Assembly (NCBI GenBank): GCA_024449915.1
Contig: JAMZAV010000302.1
Coordinates: 1,550,001 to 1,614,000 of the forward strand
Length of the DNA: 64,000 bases
Reading direction: 5' to 3'
Source: Sweltsa coloradensis
Lineage: Eukaryota > Arthropoda > Insecta > Plecoptera > Chloroperlidae
Part shown: piece by piece, positions 27,562 through 39,662 of the stretch
How positions within the stretch are numbered: the stretch's first letter is position 1
Layout of the letters: each line of letters opens with the position of its first letter
Made by a program: the position numbers and the translations under genes
The notes under the pieces: generated by a model
Seen by the model: only the letters and a program-made list of their open reading frames with translations
Told to the model about the DNA's origin: nothing
Database searches by the model: none

Positions 27562-27828
27562 ACTAGGAAAACGCCAACCAAAGTTTTGGACGAGTGAGTG
27601 AGCCATGTGTTGAGTACCCGGGAACATTCCCTTTCCTCCCCCTACCTTAGGCTTGATTTCCTCTTCAGCCTATAAGCTAGAGTGGTGCATTATAGGTTGA
27701 CGCGTCCTTATACCAACTAATCTTAAAACCCTATAATTTATACTTTATAATATCAATGAACTCAAATGCAAATACTACCAGGTACTCTACACATGGCTCA
27801 CTCACTCGTCTTTTGGCGTTTTCCTAGT
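27562..27828. mobile_element. Palindromic ACTAGG-family C head
   Basis: The ends ACTAGGAAAACGCCAA...GACGAGTGAGTGAGCCATGTG and CACATGGCTCACTCACTCGTC...GGCGTTTTCCTAGT are inverted. This is a solitary copy of the palindromic head of the units at 22946 and 23630, with a longer centre. Confidence 0.65.
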
Positions 27829-27965
27829 CTAGTTGACTAAGGCGCCTTTATGTACCCGGAATGTGCGAGATCTGGGTTCTAAGCTTTGTCGAGATAGATT
27901 TTGTAATTTCTAGATTGTATTACAAAATATATAGGCCTAGAACATGTTTTGAAATGCATACAATA
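27829..27965 (+). repeat. tRNA-derived SINE head, copy 1
   Basis: TCTAGTTGACTAAGGCGCC resembles the D arm of a class II-like tRNA. It is followed by GATCTGGGTTCTAAG (weak B box) and TTTTGTAATTTCTAGATTGTATTA. A sister copy lies at 28293. Confidence 0.45.
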
Positions 27966-28089
27966 CCATATGAGAAAAGATTGCGAGGTTTACTCAATCT
28001 CCCAGCGGAATTTTGGGTAACCTTGAGCGTGCAGATTTGTTATACCTAGGCCTAGGTCCACTGGAGTGAACTCACCGACACAAAAATAG

Positions 28090-28142
28090 ATTTCTCGATT
28101 TGGATAGTCGGGAAACACTCCCGACTATCCAAATCGAGAAAT
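28090..28142. repeat. Perfect 24-bp inverted repeat
   Basis: ATTTCTCGATTTGGATAGTC plus GGGA pairs exactly with 28119-28142 across the loop AACAC. It could form a strong hairpin. It lies between two SINE-head copies. Confidence 0.85.
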
Positions 28143-28292
28143 ATACCCTCGCTCATACCTGCGTAAGGTAATGAATGACATTATAAATATGTTTGTTTGG
28201 TCAATTCAACAGCAACAGTTTTTCGATGCTTTATTGTTCCATCCATTCAAGTTCTATAATGTAACGACAATACAGAAGTTAAATAGTTACCG

Positions 28293-28410
28293 TCTCGGTG
28301 GTCTAGTTGGCTAAGGCGTCCGCGTCCACCCGGAAAGTGGGAGACTCTGGATGGATTTTTTAATTTCTGGATTGTATTAAATATTAACAAAAATAGATCT
28401 TGTAGGTCCT
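28293..28410 (+). repeat. tRNA-derived SINE head, copy 2
   Basis: GGTGGTCTAGTTGGCTAAGG and CGTCCGCGTCCACCCGGAAA resemble a tRNA D arm and anticodon region. The following AATTTCTGGATTGTATTA matches the copy at 27829. Confidence 0.5.
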
Positions 28411-28476
28411 ACCGTTTGACTTCCGTTGTAATGAGTTTACCGGGAGTGATAGGTGACTGACTAGGTACGTTATTAA

Positions 28477-29100
28477 GGCTATTCCACCGCGTTTTTCTAT
28501 TTTCCAAATATGCTACTAAGTTAAAATATAGTGAATGGCTTTGAAACATGGCTATTTTAGAAAATCAAAATATTTTTTCCAAATTTTTCTGATCCGGTAC
28601 ACGGCCAATATAGCCACCTCAAAATAATTTAAAACTTCAATTCGCCAGGGCACACCATTCAACGTACGGTGTTGTGCTTTTGTGACATTAATTTTCAACT
28701 GTTTTTCTATGGACTGACTGAGAGAAAACAGATTTGTTTTAACAATTGTCTTTCCTGCGAATTTTTTTCGTTTGGCGGTACAAATCGGTAAAAAATACCG
28801 CCAAACGAAAAATTCGCTGGAAAGACAATTGTTAAAATAAATCTGTTTTCTCTCAGTCAGTCCATAGAAAAACAGTTAAAAATTAATGTCACAAAAGCAC
28901 AACACCGTACGTTGAATGGTGTGCCCTGGCGAATTGAAGTTTGAAATTATTTTTGAGGTGGCTATATTGGCCGTGTACCGGATCAGAAAAATTTGGAAAA
29001 AATATTTTTGATTTTCTAAAATAGCCATGTTTCAAAGCCATTCACTATATTTTAACTTAGTAGCATATTTTGGAAAATAGAAAAACGCGGTGGAATAGCC
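28477..29100. mobile_element. 624-bp near-perfect palindrome with TTAA ends
   Basis: The left arm 28477-28780 and right arm 28796-29100 are almost identical inverted copies around a 15-base loop. The ends are GGCTATTCCACCGCG and its complement, flanked by TTAA at 28473-28476 and 29101-29104. The TTAA duplication suggests mobilisation by a piggyBac-type transposase. The high arm identity indicates a young element or ongoing gene conversion. Confidence 0.88.
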
Positions 29101-29242
29101 TTAAGATTGTATAATTTGGGAGGAATGCCAAAGGGCTGTAGTTGGGTAGGAACCAGTCTCGGCATTCGCACTTAGGACTGGATACGATAACTTAACGAAA
29201 GAACATTTGCTAGCATTGCTGGCAGTGGTGGGTGCCGGCTGG

Positions 29243-29505
29243 TATAAAACCTTCGTAGTTCGACCCCCCGAATCACGAGTCCCTTGCTATATTCTGTCTC
29301 CATTGCGTTTGTAATAACACCAAAACTCGTTTCTACTGCCTATTCCCGCTCATCCGCCCCGCCCTCCCACATGATTACACTTACTGGGAACGCAGTTTAG
29401 CACCGAGCTTCTCACTACCAGTGCACTGAGCGCATCAACTGAGTCATCCAGTGAATAGAGTGGTGCGTGTACATGTGATGTCGAGCCTTGCGAGGGACGA
29501 GCTAG
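29243..29505 (+). promoter_or_regulatory. Candidate promoter and noncoding first exon
   Basis: TATAAA lies at 29243-29248. A GC-richer stretch follows and ends CTAG|GTAAGTG at 29505, a very strong splice donor. No long frame is present, as expected for a 5' UTR exon. It pairs naturally with the candidate exon at 30310. This is inference only; transcript evidence would decide. Confidence 0.3.
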
Positions 29506-29756
29506 GTAAGTGCACTGCAAGACGTGTGTACGTGATATAACTAACTTATTTAGGTACTTAACTGACTCTGGTTTTACTGTTGACTGTTGTGCTTTACTTC
29601 TTTTGAGTAGGCCTACCTATACATTGTGAAACACACCGAACCAACAGAAACTTAATAGAAATATTATACGATGTCATTCCAGCGGAATCCAGCCAGCGTT
29701 TGGGAAGCGTTTTGTTTTGAAATTTCTTGTCAGAAACCTGCAATGCATGCTCCTAG

Positions 29757-29895
29757 GGCTGATTAATTAAGAGGATTCAATTCATTGCATTCGCCCTTCA
29801 TGCAGCCAGGATTGCCTCTCTCGACTAGATTTGAACACGGAACCTATACCAAATCACAGTCTCACGCTTACCGCTTGAGCCAACACTGCCGGTAA
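29757..29895 (-). repeat. tRNA-derived SINE fragment
   Basis: The minus strand contains the family words GCCAGGATTGCCTCTCTCGAC, split here by substitutions, TTGAACACGGAACC and GCTTGAGCCAACACTGCCGG, the latter matching the SINE head GACAGTGTTGGCTCGGGC. Confidence 0.5.
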
Positions 29896-30309
29896 GATTA
29901 ATATGAAACTTACCAGAGATGTCCCGGATACGTAAATTATGTTCTATTTTAACACCAACACATCATAGGCCTATACGTTCAAATAAAATATTGCTTTTGT
30001 TTTTAAAAATGTCATCTTTGATTATGGTATTTTATTTAACTATGAGGACCTATTTAAAAAGTTTTTATAATCTACTGCCTTACATCTTTGTTTAACAACA
30101 ATGAAAAATACTAGAAAGTGATGATTACTAGCTGTAAAAAATGCCAAATTGGGGCTACGGCTTTTGTTTTACCTTTGTTACGGTTAGTTAGAATAAACAG
30201 TCTTCTTATTAGATTTGATAACATGTTATCAGTTGTAAACCTCCATAGAAACCAATAGTACATTCTAGATCACTTGTATGGTTAACGTTCACGTATTTTT
30301 CTCGTTTAG

Positions 30310-30436
30310 GACCCACCCTCGCCAAGTCTCCCCAATCTCCGCATCGCCTTCTCAAGTGGGGCGCTTTGATATAATATTTCGAACCTGACAGGCAATTATC
30401 TGCGTAAAACTGACAGCTCTGTTAGCGCCATGCGAG
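30310..30436 (+). CDS. Candidate 5' UTR exon with start codon (gene unknown)
   Basis: A good acceptor (CGTATTTTTCTCGTTTAG) precedes 30310, and a strong donor GTGAGC follows 30436. Near its end is GCGCCATGC, with ATG at 30430-30432 in favourable context, giving Met-Arg and one base before the donor. An exon carrying only the first two codons would fit a gene whose coding exons are far downstream or outside the window. I could not identify the next exon, so this is speculative. Confidence 0.25.
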
Positions 30437-30869
30437 GTGAGCCCAATTGTTCTAGTTTATTTCATTTGTTAAAGACTCAATCTTGAGCTGACGGGTTGTG
30501 ACCACAGCCGCCAAAGTGATGAAGTGCTGCTGGATACATTGCGTGGAGAAAACATTGGCCCCATAGCTCTTCTCAGTTGTACTAGAAAGCTACCTTCTGT
30601 AGCTGGAATCTCAATTACTTCCATACATTTTACGATGTCGGCTACCATTTCTGATAACGAAAATAACATTTTTTAAATTTTCGTAAAACGATTTTTGGTT
30701 CTTGAAAATGGTAGTAGTTTTGTAGTGTAGCATAAGTTTTTGTAGGACTTGCCGCTGTAGAATACACATGCGTTTACCTTCTTCAGGTAACTATCACTAA
30801 GTAGTTATGTTATTTGGTTAACCGATAACGATTCTATTTCAATGTTTATTTTTTACCGTAGGTATTAAG

Positions 30870-31072
30870 CTTGGAACTATTGAATTGAAGTTAGGACAAT
30901 TTGTGAAGGAATGTCCGAGGGCTGTTTAAGAGGACTCAATCCCTTACATTCGCCGACCGAGGAAAACCTAAAAAAAAACCTTAAGTCAGGATTGCCGGTA
31001 ACGACGGGATTCGATCCAGGACCTCCCGAAACTGAGTCAAGCCTTAGCGCTCGAGCCAACGCTGTCGGTGGA
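30870..31072 (-). mobile_element. tRNA-derived SINE copy
   Basis: Minus orientation, matching the full-length copy at 46932: CGACGGGATTCGATCC (B box), GGACCTCCCGAAACTGAG, GCTCGAGCCAACGCTGTCGG, and body words GTCCGAGGGCTGTTTAAGAG and AGTCAGGATTGCCGG. Confidence 0.75.
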
Positions 31073-31190
31073 AACAGTTGTCCGAATGTTAGGATTACTC
31101 CCAGAATTCGCTTATGACTAATAAGAAACCTAGGGAAATGATTCAGTTTGGATTGTCACAGGCACAATACCAAATCAGTCTAATTTAATT

Positions 31191-31400
31191 TCTCGTGGGA
31201 AGCCTGCCCAGGGTGCTATTCATGCCTCTCTTCTAACTAGGTATGTTGCGGATCGGACAATCTGTGATGGGATGTCCGAGGACTGTTAAAGAGGATTCAA
31301 TCCCTTGCATTTGCATTAACAACTGAGGAAAACCTCAGAAAAAACCTTCAGTCAAGATTGCCGGTCTCGACGGTAATTGATACCCTGGCTCTCCCGACTG
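31191..31400 (-). mobile_element. tRNA-derived SINE copy
   Basis: Minus orientation. It begins with the tail side CTCGTGGGAAGCCTGCCCAG, has GATGTCCGAGGACTGTTAAA in the body, and ends in a damaged head (GCCGGTCTCGACGGTAATTG). Confidence 0.7.
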
Positions 31401-32551
31401 TGTGCTACTGCCTTCAGTGAGTCTCTTAGGTGCCTTATTCGTTTGTTGTAGTTTTAGTTGAAGAACAGTGAATCACCGGATCACGATGAACTCGATCCAA
31501 GTTTGCAAGTCTTCAGTGTAAATTTCTTGCTTGACTGATGACGGTTAAGTCCTCGTCTTGTAAATCTTTGGTGCTAACTTATATTACGGCATTTTATTTT
31601 ACCTCCTATTTGTGCCTGCATATTCTCCGGGATATTTATTTGGTAGGATTGTTTTTGTCTCGTCATCTAGCTCGAATTAACAGCACTTTGTAACTTCGTA
31701 TAATCAATCAATCGTATTGCTAAAATCTGTAGGGTACAGACAGAAAATCGTTGTTAGTGAATTATACGCTTTGAACGAGCGAACTCGAGTAGAAATATTT
31801 ATTATTGTAACTGTGAAGTGTGGCAACGTTTCAGTTTCACCAGCTAAGCTTTCTCATCAAACACGGAAATATTACCCTTAGAACTTGAAATAAGATGCGA
31901 ATTAATTAATCTCATGAATAGTTTCTCAAGATTCAAGCCCTGCTCAGATTTTATTTCGGTGATACGTTGGAAGTTTTAGTGTTTTTGTTTGCGTTTTATA
32001 ACAATTATTATTCTCTGACCACAGAAATTAAGTTGTCATTTATTGAGATGTTAGAGAAATGTTACTAAATGATATTAGGTGTATGTTCTACTAAGATTAC
32101 TAGTTATAGTACCAACAAAATAATGCATGACACAATTCGGACCAAGAAGTAGAGTGCAGACTTGTACTATGAGTATACGGCCCTGTTTATGTGCGCTTCC
32201 ATCGATCTTGTTCTACAACTCAAAACACAGTTCTATTTAATGAATTCCTTGAAATAAATTAAAATAAAGTCCCTTCATATTTTTAGTTTATTAAATTCAA
32301 TGACATCTTGCTTGTTTCAAATAGATCTTTGACATTCCCATTACAACTACTCTTACATTCCCTATTTACCAAGTTTGTCAGAAGACGGTGAAACGGGCTA
32401 AACTGTGACGTATACCCTCAGACAGCGGGCATACCACGAGAAATGTATTTTTTACTTCACATGAGTTTAAACGAAAGTAATTTTTAAAAGCAATATACGA
32501 ACAAAGTGGTTTAGTATATTCTATAATACTGTATTATTTAGTTTCTCTTAA

Positions 32552-33244
32552 ACTAGACCGCTTAGCAAACGCTTTTTCCAGTCGCGTTGATGGATGAGCT
32601 TTTTTTTTAATATTTCTGTCCAATGAGTACGTTTTGGTGGGATCTCATTACTTTTCTATAGTTACTTGATATCACTTGTTAACTACACATCTGTAAAAGG
32701 CTTATATTAAAACCTTTATTTCTATGAATTTTGACCAACTTTTTCAACTTTTTCTTTCAAGAGGCACTACATCACCATAATATTTATGTTAATGTAAAAT
32801 ATGAACGTTGTAGCCCCACCCGTTTGGTCAGAATCGGCCTAAATATCAGGAAAATATCGTATTAAAAACCGGAAAAAAATCGTAAAAGTACGATTTCTAT
32901 GAGAAATATTTCTTCAAATGTCTCTTAAATCATATCATATACAATTTCAGTGATTTTAAATGTTCCCTGAACTTAAAGTTTCATCAAGATCGGAGTAGTC
33001 GCTTGTCAAATATCACAAAAAAACTCATTAAAAATCGAAATAAATCGTAAAAGTACGATAATCATAAGAAATATTTGATCCATTGTACCCCAAAAAACGT
33101 GGAAAGGCTAAGTTCAGATATTTCGAAGGTCCCCTCAAGTTTTCATCAAGATCGCATATGCCGTTTGCCCGGTAGAGCGCGAACAGACAAAAAAACTGAG
33201 CTAATTTTTTCAGTGAAATTGAAGTCTTCGCTTCACTCATCCGA
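32552..33244 (+). mobile_element. ACTAGG-family B element
   Basis: It starts ACTAGACCGCTTAGCAAACG with GTTGATGGATGAGC, and ends CTTCGCTTCACTCATCC. The interior has TTGTAGCCCCACCCGTTTGG, GTCAGAATCGGCC and a GTTTGCCCGGTAGAGCGCG motif specific to this subfamily. Confidence 0.6.
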
Positions 33245-33289
33245 TTAATTCCCTAGAATAATTGATTCGTTAAATTAATTAAAGCATTT

Positions 33290-33510
33290 TTCGTGGGAAG
33301 CCTGCCCAGGGTGCAATTCATGCCCAACTATAGGTACATATGTCGCGGATAGGGCCATTGTGAAGGAATGTCCGAGGGCTGTTTAAGAGGACTCATCGCA
33401 TTAACGACTGAGGAAAACCTCGAAAAAACCTCCAGTCAGGATTGCCGGTTTCGATGGGATTTGAATCCGGGACCTTCCGAATCAGAGTTGCGCGCCAACA
33501 CTTGAGTTTA
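33290..33510 (-). mobile_element. tRNA-derived SINE copy
   Basis: Minus orientation: GTGGGAAGCCTGCCCAGGGT at one end, GTCCGAGGGCTGTTTAAGAG and CAGTCAGGATTGCCGGTTTC in the body, and GATTTGAATCCGGGACC (B box) in the head. Confidence 0.72.
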
Positions 33511-33519
33511 GGCCTATAC

Positions 33520-33620
33520 TCCGTCCGTTGTTCATGCAGTCAGTTCAGTGTAACCCCCAGCGGTAGACCTGTGTTCGATTCCCAGCGAAGCCTCCTGATT
33601 TCTTTCTTTCTTTCTTATAA
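33520..33620 (+). repeat. Second tRNA-like fragment with CTTT repeat tail
   Basis: AGCGGTAGACCTGTGTTCGATTCCCAGCG, read in parts, gives a clear B box (GTTCGATTCCC), followed by a short (TTTC)n run. The A box is weak. A separate SINE family is likely. Confidence 0.4.
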
Positions 33621-36600
33621 GTTATTAGTTATCATCATGCAAGTTTGGCATCGAAATAGTGTTGCAATACCATGCCGTATCACCCTGGTTGGCTGACGCA
33701 GTACAATATTCATGACGTGTGATGTTATTGGTCCGCACAGTACGTACCCTTGTCAACACCTGCGCTCATGAGTCCGGCGTGATTGAGTACCCCTTGAGCC
33801 ACCCTTGTCAATTGTGTCTGTCATCCTTACTGCACCATTTCTCCTCTATTTACTTCACTCAACCACTCAACACTGATGGGTTATGGACAGATCGTGTTCT
33901 CAGTTGTACGGGAAGCTGGCGAAGCTTCGGAAACCAGTACAACTTGTTAAAGGAATAATTATTTATTACTGGTGGGATTTTTAATATTTAAAACGGTTGT
34001 AGTTATTGATGCTAATTGAAAATATTTTTGCTCACACCTCACTTTAGGAGCATTTTTGGAAACAGTTCAAAATGTAGTTTGCAAGAAAACTAACTTTAAA
34101 AATGCTATATGGATGTGATCTAAAGATGCACATGCGTTTTAAGAAAATTCCTGTTCGCTCTGCCACAGACCCCATAGTTGCTTATAATGTTGTGTATTTC
34201 TCAAGGAAGCGGAAACATAGGACTCTACAGAAACACCTTTCAAGAAATTATTTTAAAATAATATTTCAAAATTAATTGATTTTCGGGTTTTTGGATTTTC
34301 ATAAAAAATATAAAATTGACCACATTCGCGGATTGATCCCGGCTGATAAACATAGAATATCGAACATCTACCACTGTATGGATGACCATGTAAATGCTTT
34401 ACTGACAACTATGTGAAGTTGCAGATACGTCGGATTCTTTCCGGCCGAGCGATTAGCTATTGTGCCAACTGCCATGTGCCATGACTGTGCCAACAGCCAA
34501 ATGTGTCCTAATCCCCTCAGCTACCCTGTATAATATAAAACTTAGTAGTTCAAAGTTGGGAAGGTGTTTCTTAGACATTCTAAAAAAAAATTGCTTAAAA
34601 GTATCGTTGCCATTAGTTATTTGGTCTCAATGTGTGTCTCAACGTGTTGAGATACCTAACCTTTATCTCTACTCTTCCTGAACTCTTCCTGGACAGAATT
34701 GAGCACAAACCATTGCTTTTATATTTAAAAAAAAAAAAACTGATTGCCAATCGGATCTAGTAATTTATACAACTATTATTTGCAGAGGGAAGTTAGCCCT
34801 AGCTACTATCCGAAATTATTCGTGTTGATGCACACAAAATTAAAAAATCATATTTGACCTTATTTCACTCAATTTATTAGTAATATTTAACGAATAAATA
34901 GTTTTAAATCAACCAAGATACAAGCAACGTACAGCAAGTTTAATAAACAACCCTGTATGTGGTGCCTGTGTGTGTCGTTCATAAAATTATTATTCTTGCG
35001 AAATACTTTTTTTTTTTAAATTGACAGCAAGTGCAAGATAGGGTCAAGGAGTAGCGGGAAACGACTTCTTGAACGATACATGCATCTTGTTGAGCAACAG
35101 CAAAACAATGCTTTCATACTGGTATAATCAATGTTCCGACAGGCTGGTTATTAGCGACCAACTGTAGTACAACTGTGGTTCCAAGAGTGAGATGACTGTT
35201 GCAACAGTTATTTTGTCTGCACTCAAACGGTCATCTTGGGTTATTGTTGTGGACCTACCCGGCACCTCCACCGATTATCCCACGTCACCATTAATACGTA
35301 TATGATGCTAATTTTTCTTAACAAACCCTACGTTTTATTGTCTTGTTTGTGTTACTTTATCAAGAATACATTTACGAAATATGAGATATTTATGTAAAAC
35401 AAATTATTGTGAAACAGGCTTGGTTAACGATATTAATTTTTCTTCTGCTAAATTTTTCGTGACATGTCGGTACCTAATTCGGTATATTTTTAGTATATGT
35501 TGGATTATTTGGATTTAAAGTAAATAGATGGATCCTTTGATTTTTTCATCATCATTTTTCATTCATCTCTGCAAAATCAGATTAGCAATTAAGCTACAGT
35601 CGTCGGCGCTATGTGTGTGGGCACAACAAATTTCTGTAGTTTTCTTAAGGGAAATGCTTTATTTTAAATTTAATTTTTGAGTCGGTCTAGGAAACTGATA
35701 ACTTTAGAGAGGTGAGCACATTTAATATATTATTCCTAGTCAATGTAAACCTTAGTTTTGCTGGTTCTGGATGATAATCACGCAAGTTAATGGTTACATT
35801 GCAGAAGTTGACTTTAGATTTGATATATTTTTAGTGGTTTAAACATGGATAATTTTATAATCTTTCGTAAAATAACTCGTTCTTATACTATTCATTCGGC
35901 TATTATGGCATAATTTGAAGTGGTGCATCATTCAGTAGATATACTAGTTGGATAAACGTGAAGTATAATTTGTTGTTAGAACTACTGTAAAAATGTAAAC
36001 GTACATTTTGAATAGTTTTGGTTAGTAATTTGTACTAAATGTTTAGTTCATGTCCTATCTCCTAACGTGATTGCTTCATAGTAAGGAAAACATATTTCAA
36101 CATTATACTGCCTGTTTCTTATGAACCATGACTTTTGATGGCAACACAACAAACGGCAGTTATTCAATTAAGAGTTACCAACAATGTCAAGGGAAATCAC
36201 AGTGGGAGTATTCAATACATAAATTACGTAAAAAGTGACCTAGAAACTAAAATAATTGTCTTCCATCTAGAAAGTAAACTGTCCAGATTCACAATAATTC
36301 TATTTCGAAAATGGCAAGGAGAGTTTGTGAAAAGGGTCTGCTGGAAGGGGTTCGCAATTTGTTTCCCGTGTCCTCTCCGGTTGGGGGTAACTAGCCCATT
36401 GTATTCCCAGTTTGCATATGGCTCGATGCCAACCGGATGTCTGTGTTGCAATCTAGCGGTCAGACAAAAGCCAATCAGTCTCGCAGGTATAGGAAGATCC
36501 GCAACTACCATGGATTGTAGCGACACACGGCTTGGGGTGGGAATTATCCTGCTGCCGCTATTTTAATGGCGTCGTAAACTAACTGAAAAATGAATTCATT

Positions 36601-36761
36601 TACATAACAAGCTTCACTTTTTAACATGACAAAAAGCAAAAGCTTACGCAAACAAACAAAAAATAGTCTAACTCTAAATGCATTTTTAAAAATATAGTTG
36701 GTTATAACTCGGCGGTTATTTTTTGTTGTCCTTGTTGGCTTATGTTAGCTTAAATGTATTA
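33621..36761. other. Mostly unique AT-rich DNA
   Basis: No supported exon was seen. Around 36300-36540 there is a GC-richer patch with AGCCAATCAG (CCAAT box) and TTTGCATA, open on both strands for 100-143 codons without any recognisable protein; it could be regulatory. A degenerate minus-strand tRNA-like segment lies near 34320-34390. Confidence 0.35.
35257..35272 (-). repeat. GGTGGAGGTGCCGGGT word, inverted copy
   Basis: This is an exact copy, in reverse orientation, of the 16-mer found at 14361, 41554, 46847 and 47236. The surrounding sequence differs. Confidence 0.7.
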
Positions 36762-37611
36762 ATGAGCGAAGCGAAGATTCCATTCTACTACACTGGAGAA
36801 AAAAATCCGGAATGTTTTTTTTTCTCGTATTTTTGTCTGTTGGTTAACACGATTCCGGCTAAACCGATACTCCAATTGCGATGAAATTTTCTGGAGACCT
36901 TCGAAATCTCTGAACTTAGAACTGCACGGTTCGAAAAATCGATCGAAAAATTATTTCTCTTGAAAATCGCAATTTTACGATTTTTTTTTGTTTTCTTTTT
37001 TGTTTTTGTTTGTATTTTTGTGTGTTTGTTAACTCGATTCCGGCTAAACCGATACTCCAATTGCGATGAAATTTTCTGGAGACCTTTGAAATCTCTGAAC
37101 TTAGAACTGCCACCTTTTTGAGCGCAATCGAAAAATTATTTCTCATGAAAATCGCAATTTTTACGAATTTTTTTCGTTTTTCTTGTTTTTTTTCTGTTTG
37201 TATTTTTGTGTGTTTGTTAACACGATTCCGGCTAAACCGATACTCTAATTGTAATGAAATTTTCTGGAGACTTTCGAAATCTCTGAACTTAGACCTGCCA
37301 AGTTTTTTGGTACAATAGAAGAAATATTTCTCATAAATACATCGCACTTTTACGTTTTTTTCTCAATTTTTAATGCGATATTTTCGTGATATTTGGGCCG
37401 ATTCTGACCAAACGGGTGGGGCTACAATGTTCATATTTTTCATCAACATTATGGTAATGGTGATGTAATTGCTTTCTGAAAGAAAAATTTAAAAATTTAG
37501 CTAGAATCCATGGAATAAGGTTTAAATATGAGTTTTTTTTAGGTTTCTAATAACAATTTACAAGTAACAATAGAAACTCGACAACAATCACCTACAATGC
37601 ATTTAACTAGG
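36762..37611 (-). mobile_element. ACTAGG-family A element, minus orientation, 5'-truncated
   Basis: It begins with the inverted tail (GAGCGAAGCGAAGATTCCAT). It carries three inverted module sets (TGAAAATCGCAATTTTACGA; ACACGATTCCGGCTAAACCG) and stops at CCTACAATGCATTTAACTAG without the usual head. The next copy starts immediately in the opposite orientation. Confidence 0.65.
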
Positions 37612-38368
37612 ACTAGGAAAACGCTTAAGTCCCGCCGCGTTGTTGGATGAGCGTAATTGGTGCATTGAGCTGCCATGTGTTACGTGGATTTTCTGTTGTT
37701 CTGTGAAAAAATTATTACTAAGTCGAAGATTTTTTTTAATTAAATTAAATAAAATAAAAAATTAACTTAATTTTTTTAATAAATCGTAATTAAAAAAAAA
37801 AAAATCGTAAAATTGCAATTTTCATAAGAAATAATTATTCGATCGCGCCCAAATTTAACACGAGTATATTAATTCATGAAATTAAGGTTCTGTGAAAAAA
37901 TCATTACAATAGGATAAAGCATGTAGGTGTTATAAGTCAAAGAATTGTTTTAAAAAAGAAAAAACCCGTTAAATTTCGATTTTCATGAGAAATAATTTTT
38001 CGATTGCGCTCAAATTTCACAAGAATATCTAAATTCATAAAATAAAGGTTCTGTGCAAAAATCATTAAAATCGGATAAATCATGTAGGTGTTTATAAGTC
38101 GAAGAAAATTTTTTAAAAAATCGAAAAATATCGTAAAATTGCGTTTTTCATAAGAAAAACTTCCCGATTGCACTCAAAAACATGGCAGTTCTAAGTTCAG
38201 AGATTTCGAAGGCCTCCATAAAATTTCATCGCAATCGGAGTATCGGTTTAGCCGAAATCGTGTTAACAAACACACAAAAATACAAAAAAAAAGAAAAAAA
38301 AACATTCCGGATTTTTTTCTCCAGTGTAGTGAAATGGAATCTTCGCTTCGCTCGCTACGCTCATCCAA
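37612..38368 (+). mobile_element. ACTAGG-family A element
   Basis: It has a complete head ACTAGGAAAACGCTTAAGTC and the tail CGCTACGCTCATCCAAA. It is close in structure to the copy at 9270, with GTGAAAAAATCATTA and AAGCATGTAGGTGTTATAAG modules. Confidence 0.65.
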
Positions 38369-39167
38369 AAATGCTTAAGTCCCGCCGCGTTGATGGATGA
38401 GCGTAATTGGTGCATTGAGCTGCCATGTGTTATGCGGATTTTCTGTTGTTCTGTGAAAAAATCATTACTTAATCGAAGATTTTTTTAAATTAAATTAAAT
38501 TAAATAAAAATTAACTTAATTTTTATAATTAAATAAAATAAAATAAAAATCAACTTAATTTTTTTAATTAAAATCGTAATTTTTTAAAAAGAAAAAAATC
38601 GTAAAATTGCAATTTGTATAAGAAATAATTATTCGAATTTAACACGAATATATTAATTCACGAAATTAAGGTTCTGTGAAAAAATCATTACAATAAGATA
38701 AAGCATGTAGGTGTTATAAGTCAAAGAATTGTTTTAGAAAAGAAAAAACCCGTAAAATTTTGATTTTCATGAGAAATAATTTTTCGATTACGCTCAAATT
38801 TCACACAAATATCTTAATTCATAAAATTAGGGTTCTGTAAAAAAATCATTACAATCGGATAAAGCATGTAGGTGTTATAAGTCGAAGAAATTTTTTAAAA
38901 ATCGAAAAAAATCGTAAAATTGCGTTTTTTATGAGAAAAAATTTCCCGATTGCGCTCAAAACGTGGCAGTTCTAAGTTCAGAGATTTCGAAGGTCTCCAT
39001 AAAATTTCATCGCAATCGGAGTATCGGTTTAGCCGGAATCGTGTTAACAACCACAAAAAAAAAAAGAAAAAAAAAAAAAAAAAAAAAAAAACATTCCGGA
39101 TTTTTTTCTCCAGTGTAGTGAAATGGAATCTTCGCTTCGCTCGCTACGCTCGCTACGCTCATCCAAA
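38369..39167 (+). mobile_element. ACTAGG-family A element, head trimmed
   Basis: It starts AATGCTTAAGTCCCGCCGCG, missing the first ten bases, directly after the previous tail. It ends CGCTACGCTCATCCAAA and includes an A-rich run of about 40 bases near 39056-39090. Confidence 0.62.
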
Positions 39168-39170
39168 AAT

Positions 39171-39662
39171 TATTACTAAGTTCAATTTTTTTAAAAATTT
39201 AATTAAATTCAAAAAAAAATAACTTTTTTTTAATTAATCATATTTTAAAAAAATGAAAAAATCATTGAATCGGATAAAGCATGTAGGTGTTATAAGTCGA
39301 AGAAATTTTTTAAAAATCGAAAAAAATCGTAAAATTGCGATTTTCATGAGAAATAATTTTTCGATTGCGCTAAAAAACGTGGCAGTTTCCAAGTTCAAAA
39401 AGTTCAGAGATTTCGAAGGCCTCCATAAGGTTTCATGGCAATTGGAGTATTGGTTTAGCCGGAATCGTGTTAACAAACACACAAAAATACAAAAAAAAGA
39501 AAGAAACAAAAAACATTCCGGATTTTTTTCTCCAGTGTAATGAAATGGAATCTTCGCTTCGCTCATTCAAAAAGCACTTGCAAAAAAAAGTGATCCTATG
39601 CAAACTAAAAACTTACCAAACAGCTCATCCATCAATGCGGCGGGACTTATGCGTTTTCCTAG
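39171..39662. mobile_element. ACTAGG-family A composite closing the cluster with an inverted head
   Basis: A partial + copy (tail GCTTCGCTCATTCAAAAAG near 39570) is followed by an inverted head: GCTCATCCATCAATGCGGCG then GGACTTATGCGTTTTCCTAG. The block 37612-39662 is therefore bounded by ACTAGG heads in inverted orientation. Confidence 0.58.

Noticed and set aside
36135..36566. Open frames of 143 (+) and 100 (-) codons overlapping
   Set aside because: No conserved motif, no splice context and both strands open. Treated as non-coding, possibly regulatory.
36788..37347. 90-143 codon frames rich in Lys/Asn, repeated in many places (also 9899, 16848, 17033, 25828, 38950)
   Set aside because: These are readings through ACTAGG-family repeat modules (GGTTTAGCCGGAATCGTGTT and A-rich runs), not proteins.
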